Part shown: piece by piece, positions 54,762 to 63,952 of the stretch | How the letters are laid out: each line of letters begins with the position of its first letter | Position numbering within the stretch: position 1 is the stretch's first letter | Assembly (NCBI RefSeq): GCF_003111685.1 | Contig: NZ_CP022191.1 | Coordinates: 433,025-497,024 of the forward strand | Direction: 5' to 3' | DNA from: Alloyangia pacifica | GTDB taxonomy: Bacteria > Pseudomonadota > Alphaproteobacteria > Rhodobacterales > Rhodobacteraceae | DNA length: 64,000 nucleotides | Program-made: the position numbers and the translations under genes | The notes under the pieces: model-generated | The model's input: the letters and a program-made list of their open reading frames with translations, nothing else | Told to the model about the DNA's origin: nothing | Database searches by the model: none

Positions 54762-54890
54762 ATTCATGTCACAGATCCCCGGCGACCTGATCGGGGGCGA
54801 AGGTGGCCGGATGCGCCGCCACGTAGTGTGCTCTTCGATCCGGGGTTCACCTGTCTCTCCGCGACACAGAGTCTCTGTCGCGTGTGGATG

Positions 54891-56396
54891 TCAGGTCGCG
54901 TCTCGCGTCTTGGACTTCGCAAGCTTCTTCTTCAGGATCGGTCCCACGATGACGGCGACGGTCAGCGCGACGATGACAAGGCTGGTCACGTTGCTGAACA
55001 GCACCATCCAGTCACCGCGGCCGATCCGCAGGGCGAGGCGCAGGTTCTCTTCGGCGAAGCCGCCAAGGATGAGGCCGAGCACCACCGGCGGCAGCGGGAA
55101 CTTCAGCTTGTCCATGACCCAGCCAACGGCCCCGAAGCCCAGCATCAGGTAGACGTCGAACATGCGGCCGTGGATCGAGTAGACGCCGATCAGCATGAGC
55201 ACGATGATGATCGAGCCGAGCAGCGGTCGCGGCAGGTTCAGCAGGCGCGCGAAGCTGTTGGTTGCCAGCGAGCCGCCGAGCAGCACCAGCAGGATGGCGC
55301 CGAACAGGAACTGCCACATGAAGCCGAAGACGACATCGGGGTTGTCGCGGAACAGCATCGGGCCGGGCTGCAGACCATGCACCAGCAGGCCGCCGAGCAT
55401 GACCGCAGCAACGGCGGTTCCCGGAATGCCCAGCGTCAGCGCCGGGATCAGGGCCGAGGCGGTGTCGGCGTTGTTGGCGGTCTCGGCGGCGGCAACGCCC
55501 TCGGGCTCACCCTCGCCCCAGGCGTCGGGGTTCTTCGACGCGCGGCGCGCCTCGTTGTAGGACATGAAGGCCGCCATGGAGCCTCCGGCACCGGGCAGGA
55601 TGCCGATCCAGATGCCGATGAAGGACGAGCGCAGCCAGGTCTTCCAGAAGTGCTTCATCTTCGGCAGCGCTTTCCAGATCGGCTCGGTGCCGAGCTGGCT
55701 TTCGCCGACGTTATCTGTCTTCAGCGGCGTCTCGAGCAGGTCGATGACCGGCGGCAGCGCGTAGAGGCCCACCAGCAGGATCACCATGTTGATGCCGTCC
55801 AGCAGTTCGAGCTGGCCGAAGGTGAAGCGATCGTTGCCATAGATCGGGTCCGAGCCGATCACCGAGACAAAGACACCGAAACAGGCGCTGATCAGCCCCT
55901 TGATCGGGTTGCCGCCCAGCAGGAAGATGATCGAGGCAAGGCCGAAGACCGCCACCCAGAACACCTCGGACGGGCCGAAGAGCAGCGTCACCTTGGACAG
56001 CGGCGGCGCCAGCAGCATGAGCGCGAAGGCCGAGGCGATACCGCCGATCGACGAGGACACCACGGCAACCTGCAGCGCGAAACCCCCCTGGCCCTTTTGT
56101 GCCATGGGGTAGCCGTCGAAGGTGGTCGCAACCGCAGCCGGGGTGCCCGGGATGCGAAGCAGCACCGCCGGGATCGCGCCGCCATACATGGCGCCGTTGT
56201 AGATACCGGCCATCAGGCCGAGCGCCACCAGCGGTTCGAGGCCGAAGGTGAACGGCACGAGGACCGAGATCGCCATGGTGGCCGACAGCCCGGGCATGGC
56301 CCCGACGACGATCCCGGCGATCACGCCGATGATCACCGCGAAGAAGTTGGTCAGGCCGAAGACTTCGGGAAGTGCGTGGAGAAGATCGGAATACAT
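54891..56396 (-). CDS. tctA: tripartite tricarboxylate transporter large permease TctA
   Basis: 501 residues, about twelve helices. Conserved family segments are GVIAGIVVGAMPGLSATMAI, GIYNGAMYGGAIPAVLLRIPG and GILPGAGGSMAAFMSYNEA. It is the main translocation subunit for carboxylate import, driven by an ion gradient. It follows tctB with a 7-nt gap. Last gene of the operon. The start at 56396 has no strong ribosome binding site, which fits coupled translation. Confidence 0.95.
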   Translation of the reverse strand: MYSDLLHALPEVFGLTNFFAVIIGVIAGIVVGAMPGLSATMAISVLVPFTFGLEPLVALGLMAGIYNGAMYGGAIPAVLLRIPGTPAAVATTFDGYPMAQKGQGGFALQVAVVSSSIGGIASAFALMLLAPPLSKVTLLFGPSEVFWVAVFGLASIIFLLGGNPIKGLISACFGVFVSVIGSDPIYGNDRFTFGQLELLDGINMVILLVGLYALPPVIDLLETPLKTDNVGESQLGTEPIWKALPKMKHFWKTWLRSSFIGIWIGILPGAGGSMAAFMSYNEARRASKNPDAWGEGEPEGVAAAETANNADTASALIPALTLGIPGTAVAAVMLGGLLVHGLQPGPMLFRDNPDVVFGFMWQFLFGAILLVLLGGSLATNSFARLLNLPRPLLGSIIIVLMLIGVYSIHGRMFDVYLMLGFGAVGWVMDKLKFPLPPVVLGLILGGFAEENLRLALRIGRGDWMVLFSNVTSLVIVALTVAVIVGPILKKKLAKSKTRDAT

Positions 56397-56403
56397 GGCG
56401 GCC

Positions 56404-56865
56404 TCAGTTCTGCCAGAGCCGGCCGGCAGGGAAATCCTGCGACATGCCGAAGTCGAAGATCAGGTAGACGGCGCCGACCACGATCACGGTCGCGGCAAGC
56501 AGGCCAAGCGGATTGCGGAAGCCGAAGAGCGCGGAGACCAGCGGGATGATCACGATGGTGCTCGGGTAGAAGCCGATGAAATCGGTGGCGACCGCGTAGC
56601 CGACGATCAGCGCGAAGGCTCCCATGACGCGCAGCGGGGCGCTGCTCAGTTGAACCGGAGGCTCACCGGCGGAGGCCTTCCTCTGGTCCCGGACCAGAAG
56701 CGCCACGGCCAGAACGACGAGACCGGCCAGCATCGCCCCGGGAAGCAGGGCGGAGATCGGTCGCAGGTCGGTCGTGGCGTAAAGGAAGCAGCCGGCCACG
56801 ACGATGATGCCAATGGCAGTCAGCGTTTCGGGGCGCAGCAGGCGGGATGTGTGTCGGTCGGACAT
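56404..56865 (-). CDS. tctB: tripartite tricarboxylate transporter small permease TctB
   Basis: 153 residues with four helices (about 12-30, 40-60, 85-110, 120-145), the size and layout of TctB. It works with TctA in the membrane. Preceded by AGGGA about 9 nt before the ATG. It is separated from tctC by 131 bp containing a stable hairpin. Confidence 0.9.
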   Translation of the reverse strand: MSDRHTSRLLRPETLTAIGIIVVAGCFLYATTDLRPISALLPGAMLAGLVVLAVALLVRDQRKASAGEPPVQLSSAPLRVMGAFALIVGYAVATDFIGFYPSTIVIIPLVSALFGFRNPLGLLAATVIVVGAVYLIFDFGMSQDFPAGRLWQN

Positions 56866-56946
56866 GGATCGGATCCCTGAGTCTGAAGATGCGGGGGCAG
56901 TACAGTACCCTGCCGCCGCGCTCTACGGTGATATGTGAGATAAGGC

Positions 56947-56985
56947 GGGGACCCGGCTTGCGCGACTTGCGCCGGGCCGGGCCCC
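56947..56985 (-). terminator. intercistronic hairpin after tctC
   Basis: About 10-bp stem GGGGACCCGGC / GCCGGGCCCC with one bulged A and an 18-nt loop region, in the gap between the binding-protein and small-permease genes. Such a structure would favour high expression of the binding protein over the permeases. Confidence 0.45.
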
Positions 56986-56996
56986 CTGGGAGGAAC

Positions 56997-57950
56997 TCAG
57001 TTCCAGGGGGTCTCGTCCCAGACACCCTTGGCAAGATCCCACAGGTCCTGGGTCAGGACCTTGAAGTCATTGCCTGTGACCACTTCGACCGGGTTCGAGG
57101 TCGCGGCCATCGCGGCGAGGAATTCCTCGTCGCCGTCGAGCTGCTCGAAGGCCGCAAGAAGCTTGGCCTCGACATCCTCGGGCAGACCCTTGGGCGCGAC
57201 GAAGCCGCGCATCGAGCCGTTGACCAGCTCGTAGCCCTGCTCGGCAAAAGTCGGCAGGTCGGGCGCGAAATCCGAGCGCTCGGTGGTCGCGATGCCCAGC
57301 ACGTTCAGATCGTCCTGGAAGCTGGCAACCTCGGAGATGTTGAGGATGCCCATGGCCACGTGGCCGCCCATCAGCGCGGTGCGCGCCGGGGCCGAGCCGC
57401 GGAACGGCACGATGGTGAACTCGGTCTCGGTGAGGTTCTGCAGCTTGATCAGCATGAAGTGGTCGTCGCCGCCGAGGCTCGACATGCCGACGGTCACCGC
57501 ACCGGGGTTCTCGCGCGCCTCTTCGACGAGCTGGTCCATGGTTTCGATGCCGCTGCGTTTCGAGGTGACGATCACGTTGGGGTCGTTCACCACGTTTGCG
57601 AGATACGTGAAGCTGTCCGCCGAATAGTCCGCTTTGCGGTCGATGGTACGCGCCATCATGCCCGGCAGGTTGAACGTGCCCAGTGTGTAGCCATCGGGGT
57701 CGGCATTTGCGACTTCGGTCACGCCGATCTGGCCCGACGCACCCGGCATGTTCTTGACCACGAGGCTCGCGCCGTCACCGAGGTATTTCTCGATGAAGGG
57801 CGCGGCAGTGCGCGCCATCACGTCGGTGCCGCCGCCGGCGGAGTAGCCAACGATCACCTCGATCGGCTTCTCCGGGTAGTCTTGCGCTATGGCGGCGCCC
57901 GCGATCAGCGTGGCCCCGATAACGGTGGCGTACTTGATGGAATTGAACAT
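56997..57950 (-). CDS. tctC: tripartite tricarboxylate transporter substrate-binding protein TctC
   Basis: Periplasmic binding protein of the BUG/TctC family, 317 residues. Of two adjacent ATGs (57953, 57950) the second lies 6 nt from GGGAGG. Signal peptide MFNSIKYATVIGATLIAGAAIA, then the family start QDYPEKPIEVIVGYSAGGGTD. It captures an organic acid for TctAB. The neighbouring hydroxyacid dehydrogenase and RraA-like aldolase point to a 2-hydroxy or 2-oxo carboxylate. Confidence 0.94.
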   Translation of the reverse strand: MFNSIKYATVIGATLIAGAAIAQDYPEKPIEVIVGYSAGGGTDVMARTAAPFIEKYLGDGASLVVKNMPGASGQIGVTEVANADPDGYTLGTFNLPGMMARTIDRKADYSADSFTYLANVVNDPNVIVTSKRSGIETMDQLVEEARENPGAVTVGMSSLGGDDHFMLIKLQNLTETEFTIVPFRGSAPARTALMGGHVAMGILNISEVASFQDDLNVLGIATTERSDFAPDLPTFAEQGYELVNGSMRGFVAPKGLPEDVEAKLLAAFEQLDGDEEFLAAMAATSNPVEVVTGNDFKVLTQDLWDLAKGVWDETPWN

Positions 57951-57979
57951 CATTTTCCTCCCTTGGTTCAACTCGTTCT

Positions 57980-58660
57980 TCATTCGGTCGGCAGAGCGCA
58001 GCCCAGCTTCTTGAGCGCTGCGTCCACCCACGTCCGGTCGTTCGTGCCTTCTGCGATGGCCTTCATCTGGCGCACCTCGGCATCCTGCTTAGCCTCGGTC
58101 TTGGCCAGCACTTCTTCTGCATCCGCCAGCGGCACGGACAGCACGCCGTCGGCATCACCGATCACGATGTCGCCGGGGTTGATCACCATGCCACCAAGGC
58201 TGATGGGCACGTTGATCTCGCCGGGGCCGTCCTTGTACGGGCCGCGGTGGGTCACGCCGACGGCGAAGGTCGGCAGGTTGGTTTCGACAAAGGCGTCAAG
58301 GTCGCGGATCGCGCCATTGAGCACGAAGCCCACGACGCCGCGCTTGATGGCGTAGGCCAGCATCAGCTCGCCCATCAAGGCATTGGTGGTCTCGCCGCCG
58401 GCATCCACCACGATCACGTCACCCGGCACGGCCATGTCGATGGCCTTGTGCAGCATGAGGTTGTCACCGGGGCGGCATTTCACGGTGATCGCGACACCCG
58501 CCATTCCCCCCGAGGCGTGCATCGGGCGCAGGGTCGGCCCGGCAGCGCTGAGGCGCGACATGGAATCCGAGACGTTGGCGACGGGCAGCTTGGAGAATGC
58601 CTCGACAAGCTCTTTGGACGCGACCTGCTCGCGGGTGCAGATACGGAAACCGATCGACAT
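57980..58660 (-). CDS. RraA-like aldolase/decarboxylase (HMG/CHA aldolase family)
   Basis: 226 residues. Family members cleave 4-hydroxy-4-methyl-2-oxoglutarate or 4-carboxy-4-hydroxy-2-oxoadipate to pyruvate, and many also decarboxylate oxaloacetate; a divalent metal is used. The conserved GD-x-VVVDAGGETTNALMGEL segment and the NGAIRDLDAF motif (Arg-Asp) are present. It is not likely to be the RNase E regulator RraA because it sits in a catabolic operon. It begins 3 nt after the dehydrogenase gene. Confidence 0.87.
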   Translation of the reverse strand: MSIGFRICTREQVASKELVEAFSKLPVANVSDSMSRLSAAGPTLRPMHASGGMAGVAITVKCRPGDNLMLHKAIDMAVPGDVIVVDAGGETTNALMGELMLAYAIKRGVVGFVLNGAIRDLDAFVETNLPTFAVGVTHRGPYKDGPGEINVPISLGGMVINPGDIVIGDADGVLSVPLADAEEVLAKTEAKQDAEVRQMKAIAEGTNDRTWVDAALKKLGCALPTE

Positions 58661-58663
58661 GGA

Positions 58664-59677
58664 TTAGTCCTCTACCTTGGAAAGTGTGGCGCGCGCGCTG
58701 TCGAGCAGGGTGCGGTTGATGATGCGTTGCGGGGGAAGCTGCTCGCCGGCGAGATAGCCGATGATGCCGCTGACCGCGTCCACACCGACCCGGGCATTGG
58801 CCTCGGCGGTGACGCCGCCGATATGCGGCGTGACGACGATGCGCGGCTCGTCCCAGAAGGGGTGATCCGCGGCGGGCGGCTCGACGGCGAAACTGTCAAG
58901 GCCGGCACCGGCAAGCTTGCCCAAGCGCACCGCGTCCAACAGCGCGGTCTCGTCGATCAGCCCGCCGCGGGCGGTATTGATGACTAAGGCACCGTCGCGC
59001 ATCTTCGAGAAAGCCTCGGCGTTCAGAAGGCCGCGGGTCTGGTCGGTCAGCGGGCAATGCAGGCTGAGGAAATCGGATCCGGCCAGCAGCTCTTCGAAGC
59101 TGTCGCACCGGATGGCGCCGATCGCGGCAAAGGCCTCGTCGCTCGCATAGGGATCGTAGCCGATGATTTTCATGTCGAGGCCGGCGGCGGCGATCTTGCC
59201 GGTGGCGCGGGCAATGGCGCCCATGCCCATCAGGCCCAGCGTCGCGCCGGCGATCTCGCGGCCCTTGAAGCCGGGCTTTTCCCAGCGGCCCTCTCGCAGG
59301 CTGGTGTCGAGCGGCAGGATCCGCTTGACGCAAGTCATCAGCAGGGCGATGGCGTGCTCGGCGACCGAGACCGCGTTGGCGCCGGTGGCCACGAGCACCG
59401 GAATGCCCCGGTCTGCGGCGGCCTGAAGGTCGATGTTGTCGACGCCGACGCCGTGCTTGGAAATCACCTTGAGCGAGCCCGCATCCGCCAGCACGCTGGC
59501 GTCGATCCGCCCCATGCGCGAGACGATCCCGACGGCACCGGTCTTGTCGATGTATTCCTTGATCACCGCGCTGTCGGCATAGGGAGGCGTGTGCACCGTC
59601 TCGTAGCCATGGTCACGCACGTATCGCGCTGCGTTCGGATGCAGATCCGGTCCGGTAACGAGAATGGTTTTGCTCAT
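58664..59677 (-). CDS. D-isomer-specific 2-hydroxyacid dehydrogenase family protein
   Basis: 337 residues from the ATG at 59677 (GGAGA 8 nt upstream). The NAD-binding fold is TLGLMGMGAIARATGK; catalytic segments are NTARGGLIDETAL (Arg), a downstream Glu near DSFAVEPPA, and TPHIGGVT (His). The sequence KHGVGVDNIDL resembles SerA/phosphoglycerate-type enzymes, but no ACT regulatory domain is present. First gene of the tct operon. It probably interconverts the imported 2-hydroxyacid and its 2-oxoacid. Confidence 0.9.
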   Translation of the reverse strand: MSKTILVTGPDLHPNAARYVRDHGYETVHTPPYADSAVIKEYIDKTGAVGIVSRMGRIDASVLADAGSLKVISKHGVGVDNIDLQAAADRGIPVLVATGANAVSVAEHAIALLMTCVKRILPLDTSLREGRWEKPGFKGREIAGATLGLMGMGAIARATGKIAAAGLDMKIIGYDPYASDEAFAAIGAIRCDSFEELLAGSDFLSLHCPLTDQTRGLLNAEAFSKMRDGALVINTARGGLIDETALLDAVRLGKLAGAGLDSFAVEPPAADHPFWDEPRIVVTPHIGGVTAEANARVGVDAVSGIIGYLAGEQLPPQRIINRTLLDSARATLSKVED

Positions 59678-59857
59678 CGCGTAGGTCTCCACATCCTCCG
59701 CAGCAGGGCGGAAGGCATTCGGTCTCATGTTTTTCTATTGGATCCGCGTCCTCTCCTCGGGGCGCGGTTTCCTCCTGCCGAAATGGCATATTGGAAAGTT
59801 TTACTTCACAACAGCGAATAATTCTGCTTTGCAGATTAAGAAAAACTGGATCAAGCC

Positions 59858-60748
59858 ATGGACACCCGCCAACTCAAGACCGTTGTTGCCATTGCCGCGC
59901 ACGGGACCTTCGCGCGCGCCGCAGATGTCGTCGGCCTGACCCCCTCTGCGGTCAGTCAGCAAGTTCAGACCCTGGAACAGGAATTGGGCGTCCGTATCTT
60001 CGAGCGCGCGTCGCGGCCGCCCCGACCGACCGCAGAGGGCATGCAGGTTCTTGAAATGGCGAGAAACATGTTGCGCCTGGAGGATGACACGAAAGCCAGC
60101 CTGCGGGGGGATCGTATCTCGGGAACGCTCATGCTGGGGTCGGTGCGGTCAAGCGCGCTGAACCTGCTGCCAAAGGCCATCGTCCGGATGCGCCGGGATT
60201 ACCCCGAGTTAAAACTCAATCTCCGGGTCTCGCTCTCCTCGACACTCATTGCCGACGTCGCGGCAGGGCGGCTCGACGCCGCGGTCGTGGCCGAGCACGT
60301 CGGGTTTCCTTCGTCCCTCAGGTGGAGCACGTTCCTGAAAGAGCCCCTCTGGCTGATCGGCCCGCGGGGGAGCGATCTGCGCGACCCCCTTGGGGCGCTG
60401 AACGCGCTGCCTTATGTCCGGTTCCGCAGCGCGGTGCCCTTGGCCAACGTGATCGACACCGAGCTGTCGCGCATGGGGGTGGTCGCGAACGACATCGCCG
60501 AGATCGACACCATCGGCTCGATCGTGACCTGCGTGCGCCAGGGGCTCGGCATCTCCGTCGTGCCACACGCCGCGCTTACCCAGCCCGAGGACAGCGACCT
60601 CGAACAGGTTCCTTTTGGCACCCCGCAGATATCGCGCCATATCGGCATCGTCGAACGCGTGGTCTCTCCGCGTGCCGAGATCATTGCGCGGCTGCACGAG
60701 GTCCTTGCCGATCTCTCCGAAGAGCACGGAGTCCATCGCAATATCTGA
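59858..60748 (+). CDS. LysR family transcriptional regulator
   Basis: 296 residues. N-terminal HTH (MDTRQLKTVVAIAAHGTFARAADVVGLTPSAVSQQVQTLE, first 40 residues) and a substrate-binding domain. It is divergent from the hydroxyacid dehydrogenase/tct operon with 180 bp between starts, the usual place for a LysR activator of that operon. The inducer is presumably the imported acid or its oxo product. Confidence 0.93.
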   Translation: MDTRQLKTVVAIAAHGTFARAADVVGLTPSAVSQQVQTLEQELGVRIFERASRPPRPTAEGMQVLEMARNMLRLEDDTKASLRGDRISGTLMLGSVRSSALNLLPKAIVRMRRDYPELKLNLRVSLSSTLIADVAAGRLDAAVVAEHVGFPSSLRWSTFLKEPLWLIGPRGSDLRDPLGALNALPYVRFRSAVPLANVIDTELSRMGVVANDIAEIDTIGSIVTCVRQGLGISVVPHAALTQPEDSDLEQVPFGTPQISRHIGIVERVVSPRAEIIARLHEVLADLSEEHGVHRNI

Positions 60749-60854
60749 GCCTGAGCCGCCCCACTGACATGGTCCCCCATAGGCGCCGACGCCGGACAGA
60801 TCATCCCTTGGTGGAATGCGCCCGCTCAATGGCGGGCACCGCCGGACAAGGCCC

Positions 60855-60882
60855 TTGACCCCGCGTGGGTACTGAATAATAA
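60855..60882 (+). promoter_or_regulatory. putative sigma-70-like promoter of the reductase operon
   Basis: TTGACC and TAATAA separated by 16 bp, about 60 bp before the mannitol-dehydrogenase-family start codon. The local A/T-rich run (AATAATAAAAACCAAA) stands out in this GC-rich genome. Confidence 0.45.
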
Positions 60883-60942
60883 AAACCAAACACCGCCGGA
60901 CCAAGAGGAGTTGGCCCGGCAGAGCAGGGAGGAGGAGACACC

Positions 60943-62067
60943 ATGCTCAGCACGCCGATCCTACAGTTCGGCACGAGCCGCTTCCTGCAGGCCCATGTTG
61001 ATCTTTTTCTGTCGGAAGCAATGGCCCGCGGTGAGGCGCTCGGACCTGTCACCGTCGTCCAATCCTCGGGCGATCCCGCGCGCGCCGCGCGGCTGCAAGG
61101 TCTCATTGCTCCCGAAGGTTACCCGGTCCACCTGCGCGGCCTTCGCGCCGGGGAGCAGATCGACGAGGAGCGCCGCGTCACCAGCGTCAAGCGCGCTCTC
61201 AGCACCGCGACCGACATGGACCACCTGCTGGAACTTGTGCGCGGCGAAGTGCAGATCATCCTCTCCAACACTGCCGATGCAGGCTTTCGCCCGCAGCCGG
61301 CGGATGGCACGGCCGAGACGCGCCCGCAGCAGGAAATGTCCTACCCCGGCAAGCTTGCCCGACTGCTGTTCGCGCGCTTCGAGGCAGGCGGCGCGCCGAT
61401 CCAGATCATGCCGACCGAACTGGTGCAGAACAATGGCGACGTGCTGCATGAGCTGGTGCTTGCCGCCTCCACTGAGCTTTGCCAATCTTTCCAAGACTGG
61501 CTCAGTACCGATGTGCTCTGGGTGAATTCGCTGGTCGACCGCATCGTCTCGGAGCCGCTCGAGCCCGCCGGGGCCGTCGCCGAACCCTATGCGCTCTGGG
61601 CCATCGAGGACCGTCCCGGCCTGATCCTGCCCTGCGCCCATCCCGAGGTTCAGGTTGTCGGCGATCTTGGCCGTGTGGAGCGACTCAAGCTCTTCATCCT
61701 CAACCTTGGCCACACATGGTTGGTCTCGCGCTGGCTGGAGGCGGGGCGCGAAGGCCCGGCGCTGGTGCGCGAGGTGCTGGCCGACCCAGAGCGCCGCGCT
61801 GCGCTCGAGACGCTCTACCGCGAGGAAGTGTTGCCGGGCTTCGCGGCAGCAGGCGAGGGCGCGGCCGCCGCTGCCTATGTGGCTGAGACGCTGGACAGAT
61901 TCGCCAATCCGTTTCTCGACCACGCATTGGCGGATATCGCGCAGAACCATTCGGAAAAACTCGACCGCCGTATCGCCGCCTTCGTGACTTGGGCGCGCGG
62001 CCAAGGCGATCGCACGGCGAAACCGCGCCTCGAGGCCGCGCTTGCACACAGGAAGGACACCGTATGA
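60943..62067 (+). CDS. mannitol dehydrogenase family reductase (short UxaB-like)
   Basis: 374 residues, against about 480-500 for typical UxaB or mannitol dehydrogenases. N-terminal PILQFGTSRFLQAHVDLFL matches the tagaturonate/fructuronate reductase start, and ILSNTADAGF is also typical. The catalytic pattern Lys249-x4-Asn254-x2-His257 (LKLFILNLGHTW) is intact. It probably reduces or oxidises a uronate or polyol with NAD. GGAGGAG precedes the ATG. It overlaps the aldo/keto reductase gene by 4 nt. Confidence 0.8.
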   Translation: MLSTPILQFGTSRFLQAHVDLFLSEAMARGEALGPVTVVQSSGDPARAARLQGLIAPEGYPVHLRGLRAGEQIDEERRVTSVKRALSTATDMDHLLELVRGEVQIILSNTADAGFRPQPADGTAETRPQQEMSYPGKLARLLFARFEAGGAPIQIMPTELVQNNGDVLHELVLAASTELCQSFQDWLSTDVLWVNSLVDRIVSEPLEPAGAVAEPYALWAIEDRPGLILPCAHPEVQVVGDLGRVERLKLFILNLGHTWLVSRWLEAGREGPALVREVLADPERRAALETLYREEVLPGFAAAGEGAAAAAYVAETLDRFANPFLDHALADIAQNHSEKLDRRIAAFVTWARGQGDRTAKPRLEAALAHRKDTV

Positions 62068-63035
62068 AGACCAGGACCATCGGCAATACGGGCATCGAGG
62101 TAACCGAAGTCTCCTTCGGCTGCGCCAGCATCGGCAATCTTTACCGGAAGGTGAGCGATGCGGATGCCGAGGCCGTGCTGCAGACTGCCTGGAAGGCGGG
62201 CATCCGTTATTTCGACACCGCGCCGCACTACGGGCGCGGCCTGTCGGAAACCCGGCTGGGACGTTTCCTGCAGGGTCGGGACCGGGGCAGCTACGCGCTT
62301 TCGTCGAAGCTCGGCCGGGTGTTGTCGCCCTCGCCCGAGCCGATCGCAGAGGCCGACAGCTACATCGAGCCTTTGCCCAACCTAGTGTCCTACGATTATT
62401 CCGGCGACGGCATCCGCGAGAGCTTCGAGCAGACCTGCGGGCGGCTCGGCGTCACCCGGCTCGACATCGCCTATGTGCACGACATCGGCGCCTATACGCA
62501 CGGGGCGGAAGTCAACGCGGGACACATGGAAACCTTCTTCGGCAGTGGCTACGAGGCTCTGGTCAAGCTCAAGGAAGCGGGCAGGATCGGCGCTTTCGGG
62601 CTTGGCGTGAACGAGTGCCAGGTCTGCCTCGATGTGATGGACCACGGACCGATAGACGTAATCTTGCTCGCGGGGCGTCTGACGCTGCTCGACCGCTCGG
62701 CCGAGGACGTGCTGGTGCCGCGCTGCGTGGCGGCGGGGACGAGCCTTGTGCTGGGCGGGGTGTTCAACTCCGGCATCCTCGCCACCGGCCCGGTCGAGGG
62801 CGCGACCTATGACTACGGCCCCGCACCGAAGGAGGTACTGGACCGCGTCGCCGAGTTGCAGCGCGAGGCCGAGGCGCTTGGCATGCCGCTGGCCACCGCC
62901 GCGCTGCAGTTCGCGCTCCGTCACCGGGCGACGGCCTCGGTGCTGCTTGGCACGTCCAAGGCCTCGAGCCTGACGCGCAACCTTGACGCGCTGAAGGCCC
63001 CTGTCCCCGCGGGGACGGGAGCGCTTTTCGACTGA
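62064..63035 (+). CDS. aldo/keto reductase (aldose 1-dehydrogenase type)
   Basis: 323 residues. Active-site residues D51 and Y56 (YFDTAPHYGRGLSE), a Lys in LSSKLGR and a His in YVHDIG. The layout (PNLVSYDYSGDGIRESFEQTCGRLG) is that of the L-fucose/D-threo-aldose 1-dehydrogenase group, which oxidises an aldose to its lactone with NAD(P). It overlaps the upstream reductase by 4 nt, so both act in one sugar pathway. GGAAGGA precedes the ATG. Confidence 0.88.
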   Translation: MKTRTIGNTGIEVTEVSFGCASIGNLYRKVSDADAEAVLQTAWKAGIRYFDTAPHYGRGLSETRLGRFLQGRDRGSYALSSKLGRVLSPSPEPIAEADSYIEPLPNLVSYDYSGDGIRESFEQTCGRLGVTRLDIAYVHDIGAYTHGAEVNAGHMETFFGSGYEALVKLKEAGRIGAFGLGVNECQVCLDVMDHGPIDVILLAGRLTLLDRSAEDVLVPRCVAAGTSLVLGGVFNSGILATGPVEGATYDYGPAPKEVLDRVAELQREAEALGMPLATAALQFALRHRATASVLLGTSKASSLTRNLDALKAPVPAGTGALFD

Positions 63036-63049
63036 CGACCGCGCAGGTT

Positions 63050-63952
63050 TTAGCCGAGGCGATGGTCCCGCAGCGAAGAAAGCAGCGTCGTCTTCGAGGT
63101 CAGAAGATGCCGCCGCGCCGCCTGTTCCGAGGCCGCCGCGTCGCGCAGCAGCAAGGCGTCGAGCAGGGCGAGGTGCTCTCCTATGGCGGCTTGGTTGCGA
63201 TGCCTCTCGAAGGTTTTGTCCCACATGTAATGGTAGTGGAATATCAGAGCGATCACCTTCTGGAATTCCGCCACAAACCGGTTCTGTACCACCGAGTTGA
63301 TCGTTGCGTGGAAGCGTTCATCCAGCGGTGAGAAGGCGTGAAAATCGTTCTCGATCCGGTCCAGAAGGTCGAGATGCTCTGCGCGGAGCGTTTCCAGCTT
63401 AGGCCAGATCGGGTGGCTGCCGGGCAGGGTCACGAGCTGCTGCACCGCGTTGAGTTCAAGCAGGCTGCGGAACTCCGAAAGCTCGACCGCAAAGGCCGCA
63501 GTGAAGCCGAGCAGCAGCCAGCCGCCCTTCTTGCGCCGCTCGACGAGGCCGAAGCGGCTGAGCCCGGCCAGGAACTCTTGCAGCAGCTGCGGTGTCACGC
63601 CGAACTCGCGCGAGAGCGCCGCCACGTTGAGCGGTGTCCCCGCGGGGACATCGAACCGCAGGATCCATTCGAGAAAGCGGCTCTCGAGCATCTCGGGATC
63701 CTCGGTCTTGGTCTCGAGGGGCAAGCGATCGTCGGGGCGCGGAGCGCGGAGCAGGGATTTCTCGCGGCCCTCCCAGCGGATCATCCCATGTGTCGAGGCG
63801 TGCTGAAGGCAGGCGCGCACCACTGTGCGGCTGACCCCGAGCCGGTCGCCAAGGGCGTTCTCCGACGGGAGCGAGTCGCCGGGGGCGTGCCCGCCGCAGA
63901 GGTCGAGCAGGCTGTTGTAGGTCTCGCGGAAACGCGTGTCGCTGCGTGCCAT
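63050..63952 (-). CDS. GntR-type regulator with FCD domain and two DNA-binding modules
   Basis: 300 residues. A first winged helix (about 10-65, SLPSENALGDRLGVSRTVVRACLQ) is followed by a second helix-turn-helix-like module (about 90-145, AALSREFGVTPQLLQEFL ... LVERRKKGGWLL) and an all-helical FCD ligand domain (about 150-290, with FHATINSVVQNR). FCD regulators usually respond to organic acids or sugar acids. It is convergent with the reductase/aldo-keto reductase operon (14-bp gap) and may control it. Confidence 0.85.
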   Translation of the reverse strand: MARSDTRFRETYNSLLDLCGGHAPGDSLPSENALGDRLGVSRTVVRACLQHASTHGMIRWEGREKSLLRAPRPDDRLPLETKTEDPEMLESRFLEWILRFDVPAGTPLNVAALSREFGVTPQLLQEFLAGLSRFGLVERRKKGGWLLLGFTAAFAVELSEFRSLLELNAVQQLVTLPGSHPIWPKLETLRAEHLDLLDRIENDFHAFSPLDERFHATINSVVQNRFVAEFQKVIALIFHYHYMWDKTFERHRNQAAIGEHLALLDALLLRDAAASEQAARRHLLTSKTTLLSSLRDHRLG

